Positions 29,782-41,177 of a stretch of 64,000 nucleotides of DNA are shown here, in pieces. The position numbers and the translations under genes were made by a program. Source of the DNA: Gammaproteobacteria bacterium. GTDB taxonomy: Bacteria; Pseudomonadota; Gammaproteobacteria; Burkholderiales; Rhodocyclaceae. The stretch spans positions 28,702 to 92,701 of the forward strand of contig JARFTZ010000045.1 of NCBI GenBank assembly GCA_029289235.1, in the 5' to 3' direction. How positions within the stretch are numbered: position 1 is the first letter of the stretch; every line of letters begins with the position of its first letter. Under the pieces are notes generated by a model that was given only the letters and a program-made list of their open reading frames with translations, made no database searches and was not told the DNA's origin.

Positions 29782-30987
29782 ATGACTGCCAATACCTATC
29801 ATTTGCCCGATGCCCGCGGCCACTTCGGCCCTTACGGGGGCATCTTCGTCGCAGAGACCTTGATCCCTGCGCTCGCCGAACTGAAGGACGCCTACGCCGC
29901 GGCCCAGCGTGACCCGGCGTTCATCGCCGAGTTCGAGTACGAACTCAAGCATTATGTCGGCCGGCCCAGCCCGGTTTACCACGCCAAACGCCTGTCGGAT
30001 GAACTGGGCGGCGCACAGATCTACCTGAAGCGTGAGGATCTCAACCACACCGGCGCGCACAAGGTTAACAACTGCATCGGCCAGGCCATGCTCGCCCGGC
30101 GCATGGGCAAGAAGCGCGTGATCGCCGAGACGGGCGCCGGCCAGCACGGCGTCGCCTCGGCCACCGTTGCCGCGCGCTACGGCATGGAGTGCGTCGTGTA
30201 CATGGGCTCCGAGGACGTCAAGCGCCAGGCGGCGAACGTCTACCGCATGAAGCTGCTCGGCGCGACTGTCGTGCCGGTCGAGAGCGGCTCGAAGACGCTC
30301 AAGGACGCGCTCAACGAAGCCATGCGCGACTGGGTGACCAACGTCTCCTCGACTTTCTACATTATCGGCACCGTCGCCGGTCCGCACCCGTACCCGATGA
30401 TGGTGCGCGACTTCCAGGCGGTGATCGGCAAGGAGTGCATCGAGCAGATGCCGGAACTCTGCGGCCGCCAGCCGGATGCGGTGATTGCCTGCGTCGGCGG
30501 CGGTTCCAACGCCATGGGCATCTTCCATCCCTACATTCCGTTCGACCAGGTGCGCCTGATCGGTGTCGAGGCGGCGGGCGACGGTGTCGATACCGGCCGT
30601 CACGCGGCGTCGCTGACCGCCGGGCGCCCTGGTGTGCTGCATGGCAACCGCACGTACCTGCTGCAGGACGCCAACGGCCAGATCATCGAGACGCACTCGA
30701 TTTCCGCCGGTCTCGACTATCCGGGCGTCGGCCCCGAGCATGCCTGGCTGAAGGACGCCGGGCGCGCCGAGTACGCGACGATCACAGATGCCGAAGCGCT
30801 GCAGGCGTTCCATACGCTGTGCCGGCTCGAAGGCATCATCCCGGCACTCGAGTCGAGTCACGCCATTGCCCACGCGATGAAACTGGCACCGACGCTGGCC
30901 AAAGACAAGATCCTGCTGGTCAATCTTTCCGGTCGCGGCGACAAGGACATGCACACCGTCGCCGAAAAATCCGGCATCAAATTCTAG
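29782..30987 (+). CDS. trpB: Tryptophan synthase beta chain
   Basis: 401 residues; condenses indole with serine using PLP. The PLP lysine lies in [11 protein letters not shown] (about residue 92) and the phosphate-binding loop in GGGSNAMG (about 237). The N-terminus [18 protein letters not shown] is diagnostic. AAGGA lies seven bases before ATG. Separated from trpF by 148 bp in which I see no other gene. Confidence 0.97.
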   Translation: MTANTYHLPDARGHFGPYGGIFVAETLIPALAELKDAYAAAQRDPAFIAEFEYELKHYVGRPSPVYHAKRLSDELGGAQIYLKREDLNHTGAHKVNNCIGQAMLARRMGKKRVIAETGAGQHGVASATVAARYGMECVVYMGSEDVKRQAANVYRMKLLGATVVPVESGSKTLKDALNEAMRDWVTNVSSTFYIIGTVAGPHPYPMMVRDFQAVIGKECIEQMPELCGRQPDAVIACVGGGSNAMGIFHPYIPFDQVRLIGVEAAGDGVDTGRHAASLTAGRPGVLHGNRTYLLQDANGQIIETHSISAGLDYPGVGPEHAWLKDAGRAEYATITDAEALQAFHTLCRLEGIIPALESSHAIAHAMKLAPTLAKDKILLVNLSGRGDKDMHTVAEKSGIKF

Positions 30988-30996
30988 GAGGGCGCC

Positions 30997-31806
30997 ATGT
31001 CGAAGATTCAAGCCACTTTCGAGCGCCTGCAGGCGCAAGGGCGCAAGGCGCTGATTCCGTTCATCACCGCCGGCGATCCTGATCCGAAGCTGACCGTGCC
31101 GCTGATGCACGCACTGGTCGAGGCCGGTGCCGACATCATCGAACTGGGCGTGCCGTTTTCCGACCCGATGGCCGACGGGCCGACCATCCAGCGCGCGTCT
31201 GAACGTGCTCTCGCCAAGGGCGTCAGCCTGCGGCAGGTGCTGGAAATGGTCGCCAACTTCCGTGCCGACAACAACGAGACGCCGGTCGTGCTGATGGGCT
31301 ACGCCAATCCGATCGAGGCAATGGGCGTCGATACCTTCGCGGCGGCGGCCTTCGACGCAGGTGTCGATGGCGTGCTGGTCGTCGATTACCCGCCGGAGGA
31401 GAGCGCCGATTTCGCCAAGGCCATGCAGGCCAACGCGCTCGACCCGATCTTCCTCCTCGCGCCGACCTCGACCGAGGAGCGCATCGCCATGGTGTCCGAA
31501 CTGGCCAGCGGCTACGTTTATTACGTTTCGCTCAAGGGGGTGACCGGTTCGGCGCAACTCGACGTCGAGGCCGTGGCCAAGCGTATACCGGAGATTCATG
31601 CGGCCGTCGGCGTGCCGGTCGGTGTCGGCTTCGGCATCCGCGATGCGCAAACGGCCGCCGCGATCGCCCGTTTTGCCGATGCCGTCGTGGTTGGCAGCCG
31701 GATCATCGAGGAAATCGAGCAGTCGCCGGCGGACGAGGTCTGTGCGCGGGTCAAGGCGCTCGTCGCCGACCTGCGTCGCGGGATCGACGAGGCGGGCAAA
31801 AACTGA
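30997..31806 (+). CDS. trpA: Tryptophan synthase alpha chain
   Basis: 269 residues; cleaves indole-3-glycerol phosphate and channels indole to TrpB. Catalytic Glu in [16 protein letters not shown] (about residue 50) and Asp in [11 protein letters not shown]. Nine bases after trpB with a strong AGGAGGG site. Confidence 0.97.
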   Translation: MSKIQATFERLQAQGRKALIPFITAGDPDPKLTVPLMHALVEAGADIIELGVPFSDPMADGPTIQRASERALAKGVSLRQVLEMVANFRADNNETPVVLMGYANPIEAMGVDTFAAAAFDAGVDGVLVVDYPPEESADFAKAMQANALDPIFLLAPTSTEERIAMVSELASGYVYYVSLKGVTGSAQLDVEAVAKRIPEIHAAVGVPVGVGFGIRDAQTAAAIARFADAVVVGSRIIEEIEQSPADEVCARVKALVADLRRGIDEAGKN

Positions 31807-31823
31807 TTGAGGAGGATCGTGGG

Positions 31824-32699
31824 ATGAGCTGGCTGAACCAGGTGGTGCCGAAGATCAAGCGCGGTCCGGACGCCGGTCAACGCAAGACCGTCCTGCCCGA
31901 GGGGCTGTGGAGCAAGTGCCCGGCGTGCGATGCGGTGTTGTACGCGTCCGACCTGGAGAAAAACCAGCAAGTCTGCCCGCAATGCGGGCACCACAACCGC
32001 CTTGCTGCGCGGGCGCGTCTCGATCTGCTGCTTGATCCCGAGGAGCGTTTCGAGATCGGCGCCGACGTGCGGCCCGCCGATCCCTTGCATTTCCGTGACA
32101 GCAAACCCTACGCGGAGCGTCTGTCCGAATCCACAAAGGCAACCGGCGAGACCGACGCGCTGGTGGTGATGCAGGGGCGGCTGAAGACGCTGCCGGTCGT
32201 GATTGCGGCGTTCGAGTTCGAGTTCATGGGCGGTTCGATGGGCTCGGTCCTCGGCGAGCGCTTCGTCCGCGGTGTACAACTGGCCGTCGAACAGCGCATG
32301 CCGTTTCTCTGCATCGCCGCCTCCGGTGGGGCGCGCATGCAGGAGGGGTTGTTCTCCCTCATGCAGATGGCCAAGACGACGGCGGCGCTGCGGCGGTTGG
32401 CGGATGCCAGCGTGCCGTTCATTTCGGTCCTCACCGATCCGACGATGGGCGGGGTTTCCGCCTCGTTTGCCTTCCTCGGCGACATCGTCATTGCCGAGCC
32501 GGGTGCTCTGGTCGGCTTCGCCGGTCCGCGCGTGATCGAGCAGACGGTGCGGCAGAAACTGCCGGAAGGGTTCCAGCGCGCCGAGTTCCTGCTCGGCAAA
32601 GGCGCGATCGACATGATCGTCGATCGCCGGCAGCTGAAGGACATGCTGGCGAAGCTGCTCGGCCTGCTGCAAAAGGCCCCGGACACGGCCACGGCGTGA
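31824..32699 (+). CDS. accD: Acetyl-CoA carboxylase carboxyltransferase beta subunit
   Basis: 291 residues. N-terminal four-Cys zinc ribbon CPAC...CPQC (about residues 32-54) then a crotonase-like carboxyltransferase domain with [14 protein letters not shown] and [10 protein letters not shown]. Transfers carboxyl from biotin to acetyl-CoA for fatty-acid synthesis, partnered with AccA elsewhere. Start follows GAGGATCG, 18 bases after trpA. Confidence 0.97.
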   Translation: MSWLNQVVPKIKRGPDAGQRKTVLPEGLWSKCPACDAVLYASDLEKNQQVCPQCGHHNRLAARARLDLLLDPEERFEIGADVRPADPLHFRDSKPYAERLSESTKATGETDALVVMQGRLKTLPVVIAAFEFEFMGGSMGSVLGERFVRGVQLAVEQRMPFLCIAASGGARMQEGLFSLMQMAKTTAALRRLADASVPFISVLTDPTMGGVSASFAFLGDIVIAEPGALVGFAGPRVIEQTVRQKLPEGFQRAEFLLGKGAIDMIVDRRQLKDMLAKLLGLLQKAPDTATA

Positions 32700-33991
32700 G
32701 AACCCTTACCGACTGGCTTGCCCACCTCGAAGCGCTGCACCCGAAAGGGCAGGCCGGGATCGAACTCGGGTTGGAGCGTGCTGCGCGCGTCAAGCGGGTC
32801 TTGCAGCAGCGGCAAACATGCCCGGTCATTGTGGTCGGCGGGACCAACGGCAAGGGATCGACCTGCGCCTGTCTGGAGTCGATCTACCGTGCCGCCGGCT
32901 ACCGGGTTGGCTGCTACACCTCGCCGCATCTGCTGGTCTACAACGAGCGTGTGCGGCTCGACGGTGCGCCGGTCGACGACGAAACGCTTTGCGCGGCATT
33001 CGCGCGCGTCGAGGCGGCGCGGCAGGCGGCCGGAAATGTTTCGCTGACCTATTTCGAGTTCGGCACGCTCGCCGCGTGGGAGGTGTTCGCGGCGCGGGAT
33101 GTCGAACTGGTGATCCTCGAAGTCGGCCTCGGCGGCCGTCTGGATGCGGTCAATATCTACGACGGCGATGTTGCCGTGATTACCGGCATCGCTCTTGACC
33201 ATACCGACTGGCTGGGACCGACGCGCGAAACGATCGGGCGCGAAAAGGCCGGGATTTTTCGCGGCGGAAGGCTGGCGATCTGTGCCGACCCCGAACCGCC
33301 GCAGTCGTTGCTGGAGTACGCCGGGGCGATCGGTGCCGATCTGCAGCTTATCGGGCGCGATTTCGGTTTTTCGCGGTGTGGCGACGGCTGGTCCTGCTGG
33401 AGCCGGCGTGGAATGCAACGGGACTTTCTTCCGTTGCCGTCCTTGTCCGGCGCGCATCAGCTGGGAAACGCCTCAGCGGTGCTGACGGCAGTCGATTTGC
33501 TGCAGGATAGCTTGTCCGTCGGCGCGGAGGCTGTTGCGCGCGGTCTGCAAGAGGTTCGTCTGGCCGGACGCTTTCAGCGCGTCAGGGAGCGTCCGGAGAT
33601 CATCGTCGATGTGGCGCACAATCCGCAGGCGGTCGCCGGCCTCGCGCAGACGCTCGCGGCGCAACGGAACAGCGGGCGGACGCTCGCCGTGGTCGGCATG
33701 CTGGCGGACAAGGACATCGCGGGAGTATTGCAGGCGATGGCCGGTTCTGTCGACCTCTGGTTCCTGGGCAGCCTGGACGGTCCGCGCGGCGCCGCGGCGG
33801 AGGTGCTGGCCTCTGCCGTGAGTTCCTGCCAGCAGTACGTGGCCGTGGAGTCCTTCTCCTCGGTGGCGGAGGCTCTCCGCCGTGCTGTCGGCCTCGCCGG
33901 GGAAAATGATAGAATCGTCGCCTTCGGATCGTTCGTCACTGTTGCCGCCGTCCTGCGCGAGATCGAGCAGGAGTCCTTATTTTCGAACTGA
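32696..33991 (+). CDS. folC: Bifunctional folylpolyglutamate / dihydrofolate synthase
   Basis: 431 residues, GTG start overlapping the accD stop (GTGA). Mur-ligase-like: P-loop [14 protein letters not shown] (about 46-59), [21 protein letters not shown], and C-terminal [10 protein letters not shown]. Adds glutamate to (dihydro)folate. Overlap with accD is the usual arrangement. Confidence 0.95.
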   Translation: MRTLTDWLAHLEALHPKGQAGIELGLERAARVKRVLQQRQTCPVIVVGGTNGKGSTCACLESIYRAAGYRVGCYTSPHLLVYNERVRLDGAPVDDETLCAAFARVEAARQAAGNVSLTYFEFGTLAAWEVFAARDVELVILEVGLGGRLDAVNIYDGDVAVITGIALDHTDWLGPTRETIGREKAGIFRGGRLAICADPEPPQSLLEYAGAIGADLQLIGRDFGFSRCGDGWSCWSRRGMQRDFLPLPSLSGAHQLGNASAVLTAVDLLQDSLSVGAEAVARGLQEVRLAGRFQRVRERPEIIVDVAHNPQAVAGLAQTLAAQRNSGRTLAVVGMLADKDIAGVLQAMAGSVDLWFLGSLDGPRGAAAEVLASAVSSCQQYVAVESFSSVAEALRRAVGLAGENDRIVAFGSFVTVAAVLREIEQESLFSN

Positions 33992-34045
33992 TTTTCGCGT
34001 TGTTCCCGATTCATCCTCTCTCCGCTACCGATTGTCGATTCAGCA

Positions 34046-34738
34046 ATGTCCGATTCCCCTGATGCACAGTTGCAGTTGAAGAAACGCGCGCGCCGTCGTC
34101 TCGTCGGGGCCGTGGCCTTCGCCGGGCTGGCGGCGATCATTCTGCCGATGGTCATGGACGAGGAGCCGAAACAGCAGGTGCAGGATGTCCAGATCCGTAT
34201 TCCGGGGCAGGACCAGGCACCGTTCGCGCCGAACCTCAAGCCGGCGACGGCGGAAAAGAAGAATGAGCCGGTATCGGTCCAGCGAGCGCCTGCAGCGCCA
34301 TCTACCGTGCCGGCTGAGAAGGCGGTCGAGAAAAGTCCCGAAAAAACTCCGGAGAAACCCGCTCCGGCAGCAAAACTGTCGGAGAAAGAGCTTGCCAAGC
34401 CAGCCGATAAGGCTGCTGAAAAGCCGGCCAACGGCAATGACGCCCAGCGCGCCGCGGCGATTCTGGGCGGGAAATCGGTCGATACTCCGGCGCCGGTCAA
34501 CGGAAACGGCCAGTTCGTGATTCTCATCGGCGCGTTTGCCAACCCGGCGAATGTAAAGCAACTGCAAACCAAGATCGGTGAACTGGGTGTTCGGGTTTAC
34601 ACGGAACCGCTGGATACACCCGGCGGGCGCAAGACGCGTGTGCGTGCCGGTCCTTTCCCGTCCCAGGCTGCGGCGCAGAAGGCGCTGGAGAAGATCAAGC
34701 GGATCGGCGTCAACGGCGTGATCGCCGCCAAGCAATGA
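34046..34738 (+). CDS. dedD: SPOR-domain cell-division protein (DedD-like)
   Basis: 230 residues: short cytoplasmic Arg/Lys-rich N-terminus (KKRARRRL), one membrane helix (about 17-36), Pro/Ala/Lys-rich linker (60-145) and a C-terminal SPOR domain (about 150-228, FVILIGAFANPANVKQLQTKI) that binds denuded septal peptidoglycan. Sits between folC and cvpA as in E. coli, and overlaps cvpA by four bases. Confidence 0.88.
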   Translation: MSDSPDAQLQLKKRARRRLVGAVAFAGLAAIILPMVMDEEPKQQVQDVQIRIPGQDQAPFAPNLKPATAEKKNEPVSVQRAPAAPSTVPAEKAVEKSPEKTPEKPAPAAKLSEKELAKPADKAAEKPANGNDAQRAAAILGGKSVDTPAPVNGNGQFVILIGAFANPANVKQLQTKIGELGVRVYTEPLDTPGGRKTRVRAGPFPSQAAAQKALEKIKRIGVNGVIAAKQ

Positions 34739-35226
34739 CAGCGTTCGATTATGTCGTGCTGACGATCTTGCTCGCGTCGATGGCCCTGGGGGCCTGGCGC
34801 GGTGTCGTTGGCGAGATCATCGCCCTGGCCGCCTGGGTGCTGGCGTTTTTTGCCGCCAAGTGGTGGGGCGCCGAATTCGCCCATGCGTTGCTCGGCGGCA
34901 TTGCCGATCCGGCGGTACGGATTGTTGTCGCCTGGGTGCTGGTTTTCGTCATCGTCCTGTTGCTGATGGCGCTGCTGCGCCTGGCGATTCGCGGGCTGCT
35001 CAAGGCGCTCGGCCTGAGTCCCAGCGATCGCGCGCTGGGGGTGCTGTTCGGCACGGCGCGGGGCGCGTTGATCATTCTGGTGCTGGTGGGGCTGGGCGGG
35101 ACGCTGTCCCTGGCGAAGGAACAATGGTGGAGCGAGGCGGCTTTGTCCGCGCCGCTCGAAACGGCAGTGCTGGCTTGCAAACCCTGGCTGCCGCCCGATA
35201 TGGCCAAACGGATTCGGTTCAGGTAG
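34735..35226 (+). CDS. cvpA: CvpA-family inner-membrane protein
   Basis: 163 residues with four membrane helices; the N-terminus [23 protein letters not shown] is split here: residues 1-12 then [13 protein letters not shown], typical of CvpA (colicin V production, stress-tolerance protein). ATGA overlap with dedD and an 11-base gap to purF complete the dedD-cvpA-purF unit. Confidence 0.92.
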   Translation: MTAFDYVVLTILLASMALGAWRGVVGEIIALAAWVLAFFAAKWWGAEFAHALLGGIADPAVRIVVAWVLVFVIVLLLMALLRLAIRGLLKALGLSPSDRALGVLFGTARGALIILVLVGLGGTLSLAKEQWWSEAALSAPLETAVLACKPWLPPDMAKRIRFR

Positions 35227-35236
35227 GAAAGACACT

Positions 35237-36763
35237 ATGTGCGGTATTCTCGGAGTCATGGCGAACACGCCGGTCAATCAGCTGCTCTATGACGGGCTGA
35301 TGGTTTTACAGCATCGCGGTCAGGATGCGGCGGGCATCGCGACGGGCAAGGGCAACACCTTCTTCATGCACAAGGGCTCGGGGATGGTGCATGACGTCTT
35401 CCGCACCCGCAACATGCGGGCCTTGCCGGGCAACATGGGTATTGCCCATTGCCGCTATCCGACGGCCGGGTCGTCGTCGGATTCCGCCGAATCGCAGCCG
35501 TTCTACGTCAATTCACCGTTCGGCCTGGTGCTCGCGCACAACGGCAACCTGACCAACACGGCGCAGCTGCAGGAAGAAATGTTCCGGCAGGACTTGCGGC
35601 ACATCAACACCAGTTCCGATTCGGAAGTGCTGCTCAATGTCCTGGCGCATGAGTTGCAGGAGTCGGCGAAAGGTTTCCAGCTCGACCTCGACACGATCTT
35701 CGCCGCGGTCGCTGGCGTGCATCGCCGCTGCAAGGGGGCCTATGCGGTCGTGGTGATGATCGCTGGTTACGGTCTGCTGGCGTTCCGCGATCCGTTCGGC
35801 ATCCGGCCGCTGGTCGTCGGCGTCAACCAGACGCCGCAAGGACCGGAATATCTCGTGGCCTCCGAGTCGGTGGCGCTTGATACGCTGGGGTTCCAGGTGC
35901 TACGTGACGTTGCGCCCGGTGAGGCGCTGTTCGTGGATATGTCGCACCAGTTGCATTTCCGTCAGTGTGCCGAGAACCCGGTCCTCTCGCCCTGCATCTT
36001 CGAGTACGTCTACCTGGCCCGTCCCGACTCGGTGATCGACGGCGTGTCGGTCTACGAGACGCGGTTGCGCATGGGCGAGTATCTCGCCGACAAGGTGGCG
36101 AAGGATCTGCCAAACGACATCGACGTGGTCATTCCGATTCCCGATTCAAGCCGCCCCGCGGCGATGCAACTGGCGCAACGTCTCGGCATTCCCTATCGCG
36201 AGGGGTTCGTGAAGAACCGCTACATCGGGCGTACCTTCATCATGCCCGGGCAGGCAATCCGCAAGAAGTCGGTGCGCCAGAAGCTCAATACCGTTGGCCA
36301 GGAGTTCAAGGGCAAGCGCGTCCTGCTGGTCGACGATTCCATCGTGCGCGGTACCACGAGCCATGAAATCGTCGAAATGGCGCGTGCCGCCGGGGCGCTC
36401 AAGGTCTATTTCGCCTCGGCAGCGCCGCCCGTCCGCTTCCCCAACGTTTACGGCATCGACATGCCGACGCGCAGCGAACTGATCGCCACGGGGCGTTCCG
36501 AAGATGAGATTGCGCGCGAGATCGGCGCCGATGCGCTGGTGTATCAGGATCTTGACGCGCTCAGGGAGTCGATCAGCGCGCTCAAGCCGGGGCTGGCACA
36601 GTTCGACTGCTCGTGTTTTGACGGCCAGTACGTGACCGGGGACGTGACGCCGGAGTATCTCGACGCTATCGAACGGGCGCGCGAGGGCAAGGTTGCCACG
36701 ACGGTGGTGGATGGTGGCGATTCGCGCCAACTGGATCTCGGGTTGAAAACTGCGGGGAGCTGA
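35237..36763 (+). CDS. purF: Amidophosphoribosyltransferase
   Basis: 508 residues; first committed step of purine synthesis (PRPP + Gln to phosphoribosylamine). N-terminal nucleophile Cys2 (MCGILGV), glutaminase domain to about 235, PRTase domain with PRPP loop [13 protein letters not shown] (about 360-372). A complete, normal-length enzyme of the type lacking an Fe-S cluster. Confidence 0.97.
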   Translation: MCGILGVMANTPVNQLLYDGLMVLQHRGQDAAGIATGKGNTFFMHKGSGMVHDVFRTRNMRALPGNMGIAHCRYPTAGSSSDSAESQPFYVNSPFGLVLAHNGNLTNTAQLQEEMFRQDLRHINTSSDSEVLLNVLAHELQESAKGFQLDLDTIFAAVAGVHRRCKGAYAVVVMIAGYGLLAFRDPFGIRPLVVGVNQTPQGPEYLVASESVALDTLGFQVLRDVAPGEALFVDMSHQLHFRQCAENPVLSPCIFEYVYLARPDSVIDGVSVYETRLRMGEYLADKVAKDLPNDIDVVIPIPDSSRPAAMQLAQRLGIPYREGFVKNRYIGRTFIMPGQAIRKKSVRQKLNTVGQEFKGKRVLLVDDSIVRGTTSHEIVEMARAAGALKVYFASAAPPVRFPNVYGIDMPTRSELIATGRSEDEIAREIGADALVYQDLDALRESISALKPGLAQFDCSCFDGQYVTGDVTPEYLDAIERAREGKVATTVVDGGDSRQLDLGLKTAGS

Positions 36764-36783
36764 CCGCACGGGTTTTGCATGCG

Positions 36784-36817
36784 AAAAACGGGAGGCAAGC
36801 GCGCCCCCCGTTTTTTT
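36784..36817. terminator. Bidirectional terminator between purF and ansB
   Basis: Inverted repeat AAAAACGGG / CCCGTTTTT with a GC-rich loop; A-run on one side and T-run on the other, so it can serve both convergent genes. Confidence 0.75.
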
Positions 36818-36833
36818 ATGTGGCAGGGTTGGA

Positions 36834-38054
<1,221 letters not shown>

Positions 38055-38180
38055 TCATGGTGTTCGGAAAAGCGGGCAGTGGGGGCGGTTTGCGTTCGGA
38101 AATCCGTGCGTTCGGCCCCTTCGCCAGCTTGTCCCTGAAGATGTTTTCGCTTCGCGCCTGAGCGTGTGTCCAGAATCCGT

Positions 38181-40058
38181 TCAGATGCGGAAGTGGCTGA
38201 CCAGTTCATGCAAGCCGGTCGACAAGGTGCGCAGGTTGGCCACCGTTGCCGTTGCGCTCTGCACGGCAACGTCGGTTTCGGCCGTCATGCGGTTGACCTC
38301 TTCGGCCGAGCGCGCCATTTCGTTGGTGGCGACCGACTGCTCGCGCGTGGCGTCGGCGATGTCGCGGATCGATCCGACGACCTCGGCGATTTCCCCCTGG
38401 ATGCCGGCGATCTCGCTCGCAACGGCCTGCGATGCGGTCAGGCCGGCGGCGACCGAACGCTGGGTTTCGTCCATGTCCGATAGTGCCGACTGGATGTCGC
38501 CGTGGGTCGAGTCGATCAGCCGGCCGATTTCCACGGTGGCTTTGGCGGTACGCTCGGCGAGTTTGCGGACTTCGTCGGCGACGACGGCGAACCCGCGCCC
38601 GGATTCGCCGGCGCGGGCGGCTTCGATGGCGGCATTGAGCGCGAGCAGGTTGGTCTGGTCGGCGATCTCGCGGATGGCACCGATGATCGCGTTCATTTCC
38701 TTCGAACGATCGCCGAGAGAGCCGAGCGTACCGGCGAGGCGTCCAACCTCGTCAGAGATCTTCTCGATGCCTCGAGCCAGGTCGTTGACTGCGCTGACGG
38801 AGTGTGTCGACACCTCTCCGGTGCGCGTCGCGGTTTGTTCCGCCTGCCTGGCGTTGTCGGCGATGTGGTTGATGCTGACCGTGATCTGTTCGATCGTCGC
38901 CGCCGTGGAACTCAGGGTTTCGGCCTGGCGCCTCGATTCCTCGGCCATCGAGCGCGTGACGCTGTTCAGCGAGTCGATGCCCTGGAACAGCGAATCGACC
39001 TTGTCGCGCACGTCGATGAACATGTTGCGCAGGCTCTCGATGAAGCGGTTGAAGGCCGTGGCGGTATGGCCGATCTCGTCGTTGGCGGTGACGGGCAGCT
39101 TGCGGGTCAGATCGCCCTGGCCAGTGGAGATTTCGGCCAGTGCGTCGCGCAGCCCGAACAAGCCCTTGAGCAGTCGCGTCAGGGCAATGCTGGCGAACAT
39201 GGCGCCCAGCGCGGCGATGATCAGCCCGGCCAGCGCCAGTACCCCGAGCAATGCGCGGAGCGGCGAGAGGATGGCCGTCTTGTCCACGACGGCGCAGAGT
39301 ACCCATTCCGCGCCCGGAACGGACGAAATGGCGACGTACTTGGCGGCGCCGTCGAGCATCAGTTCGCGCTGCACGATACGCTCGCCCTCGATCTGCAACA
39401 AGGATGTGTCGAAGCCGGCAATAACCTCGCCGACGGGCTTCAGCGCCGTATCCGGCTTCGCGTGGGCGACGATCTTGCCGTCGCGGGTGGCCAGGAACGC
39501 GTACCCGTTGCCGCGCAGTTCGATCGAGTTGACGAGGGCGATGATCTCTTCCAGTGAGATGTCGCCGCCTGCCACGCCAGCCTGCCCGTTGCGTTCGAAC
39601 GGACGCGCGACGGTGATGCCGGGCTTCCTGGTGCTGGCGAAGATGTAGGGGGCCGTGGCCACCGTGGCTCTCCTTTCGGTGGCCAGTTTGTACCAGGGGC
39701 GGGCCGTCGGGTCGTAGCCGTCGGCAGCCTTCTTGTCTTGCAGGTGGTAGATCATCCGCTTGTCGGCATGGCCGGCGAACGTCTGGTCAAAGCGTCCGGC
39801 TTCCTTGCCGGCGATCAGGAACGGGATCGGCTCATCGACCTCCGAGAGGCGGGACGCCGTTGCCTCGATGGCGTTGAAACGTTGTGCCATCCATCGGGCC
39901 AGTGCTTCGCGGTTGCCTTTCACCGAGGCCTCGATTTCCTTGTTGACCCCGTTGATGATTTCGGCTTGCATCTGCCAGTAGGCGATGCCCGACAATCCTG
40001 CGATGACGGACGCCAGCATCACGGCCACGAAGACCAGCAAACGTTGTTTCAACGACAT
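38181..40058 (-). CDS. Methyl-accepting chemotaxis protein with Cache sensor
   Basis: 625 residues: membrane helix (about 7-28), periplasmic Cache_1-type domain (about 35-270, with the WYKLA / APYIF pattern), second helix (about 272-300), HAMP (300-355) and a long cytoplasmic signalling domain (about 370-625) containing the hairpin tip [17 protein letters not shown]. No C-terminal CheR-tether pentapeptide. AGGAG precedes the ATG. Immediately upstream is a seven-copy CCAAGAA tract, and upstream of that an amino-acid binding protein gene; an amino-acid ligand is a reasonable guess. Confidence 0.9.
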   Translation of the reverse strand: MSLKQRLLVFVAVMLASVIAGLSGIAYWQMQAEIINGVNKEIEASVKGNREALARWMAQRFNAIEATASRLSEVDEPIPFLIAGKEAGRFDQTFAGHADKRMIYHLQDKKAADGYDPTARPWYKLATERRATVATAPYIFASTRKPGITVARPFERNGQAGVAGGDISLEEIIALVNSIELRGNGYAFLATRDGKIVAHAKPDTALKPVGEVIAGFDTSLLQIEGERIVQRELMLDGAAKYVAISSVPGAEWVLCAVVDKTAILSPLRALLGVLALAGLIIAALGAMFASIALTRLLKGLFGLRDALAEISTGQGDLTRKLPVTANDEIGHTATAFNRFIESLRNMFIDVRDKVDSLFQGIDSLNSVTRSMAEESRRQAETLSSTAATIEQITVSINHIADNARQAEQTATRTGEVSTHSVSAVNDLARGIEKISDEVGRLAGTLGSLGDRSKEMNAIIGAIREIADQTNLLALNAAIEAARAGESGRGFAVVADEVRKLAERTAKATVEIGRLIDSTHGDIQSALSDMDETQRSVAAGLTASQAVASEIAGIQGEIAEVVGSIRDIADATREQSVATNEMARSAEEVNRMTAETDVAVQSATATVANLRTLSTGLHELVSHFRI

Positions 40059-40070
40059 GGCATGCTCCTG

Positions 40071-40119
40071 TTCTTGGTTCTTGGTTCTTGGTTCTTGGTT
40101 CTTGGTTCTTGGTTCTTGG
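40071..40119. repeat. Heptanucleotide tandem repeat, seven copies of TTCTTGG
   Basis: Seven perfect, uninterrupted 7-bp units (CCAAGAA on the coding strand of the chemoreceptor), ending 12 bases upstream of its start codon and directly abutting its ribosome-binding site. Perfect unit conservation indicates a recently active slippage tract. Confidence 0.95.
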
Positions 40120-40157
40120 CGATAACGGTTTTGTTCGACCTGGCGACGGACGCCAGT

Positions 40158-41069
40158 TCAGTTGGGTACCCAGTCGGTCGGGGCCTTGAACGAGTCGCGC
40201 AGCATGTAGCTCATCGGCATTTTCAGGTTGTACTGGTGAGGGGGAATCGGACTCTCGAACCACTTCCGGTACAGCCCCTGGATTTCGCCCCGGGTGATTA
40301 TCCGGGAAACCTCCCTGTCGACCATTTTCTTGAATCCCGGATCGTCCTTGCGCAGCATGATCGCCAGAGGTTCGATGGTCAATGGATCGCGCGAGATCGC
40401 ATAGGCTTCGGGGGTTTTCGATGTTGCGCGCTGACTGTAGAGGATCACGTCGTCCGTGAGAAATGCGACGGCCTTTCCTGCTTCGAGCAAGGCAAACGAT
40501 TCGTTGTCGCTCTTGCCGGGAATCTGGGTTGCTTTCAATGCGTGGTTTTTGTTGTAGTCGCCCAGCAACCGTTCGCCGGTTGTGCCCTGCGTGGTGACCA
40601 CCGCTTTTCCGGCCAGGTCGTGAATCGACGAGATGCCGCTCGTCTCCTTGGCCATCACGCGCATGGCCGCGATGAAAGTCGGGATGGTAAAGGCGACCTC
40701 TTTGCGCCGCTCGGCAGTATTCGTCGTTGTAGCGCACTCCAGGTCGATTTCTCCCGAGAGCAGGGCGGGAATGCGGTTTGCCGTCGATACGGGAACGTAT
40801 TTCACCGTGATGTCCGGCCGCTTGAGTTCGCGTCTGACCGCATCGACTATCCTGGCGCAGATATCGATTGAATACCCGATCGGCTGCTCCTTGTCGTCGA
40901 CATAGGAGAAAGGCGGGGCGGCATGGCGGTAGCCGAGTGCGATCGTGCCGCTCTGCGCAACCTTGTCGAGCGTTCCCGCGGCCTGCGTTGGGGGCGCGGT
41001 CGAGATCACTGCAAGCGCGAGGATCAATTTGACAAGCGTGTTGGTGTTCGGCTTTCGCGGTTTGCTCAT
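40158..41069 (-). CDS. Periplasmic amino-acid-binding protein (family 3, GltI-like)
   Basis: 303 residues, signal peptide to about Ala30 (STAPPTQA-AG). Family 3 solute-binding pattern: GYRHAAPPFSYVD, IGYSIDICARI, LLSGEIDLECATTTNTAERRKEVAFT and QGTTGERLL. The LECATTTNTxxR stretch is typical of glutamate/aspartate binding proteins. No permease or ATPase gene is next to it, so it may feed a distant transporter or act as a chemoreceptor co-sensor for the downstream MCP. Confidence 0.86.
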   Translation of the reverse strand: MSKPRKPNTNTLVKLILALAVISTAPPTQAAGTLDKVAQSGTIALGYRHAAPPFSYVDDKEQPIGYSIDICARIVDAVRRELKRPDITVKYVPVSTANRIPALLSGEIDLECATTTNTAERRKEVAFTIPTFIAAMRVMAKETSGISSIHDLAGKAVVTTQGTTGERLLGDYNKNHALKATQIPGKSDNESFALLEAGKAVAFLTDDVILYSQRATSKTPEAYAISRDPLTIEPLAIMLRKDDPGFKKMVDREVSRIITRGEIQGLYRKWFESPIPPHQYNLKMPMSYMLRDSFKAPTDWVPN

Positions 41070-41177
41070 TTTTACTCCCGTTTGTTTTTATCGGTTGCTT
41101 ATTGCAGTTTGATGAAAGCAATAATCAAGCCGTTTTTTGTCCCGCCGCGTCCGGGCGAGTCGCCACTGCTTTTATCT

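Noticed and set aside
29755..31650. 631-codon minus-strand frame opposite trpB/trpA
   Set aside because: Antisense shadow of two strongly conserved enzymes.
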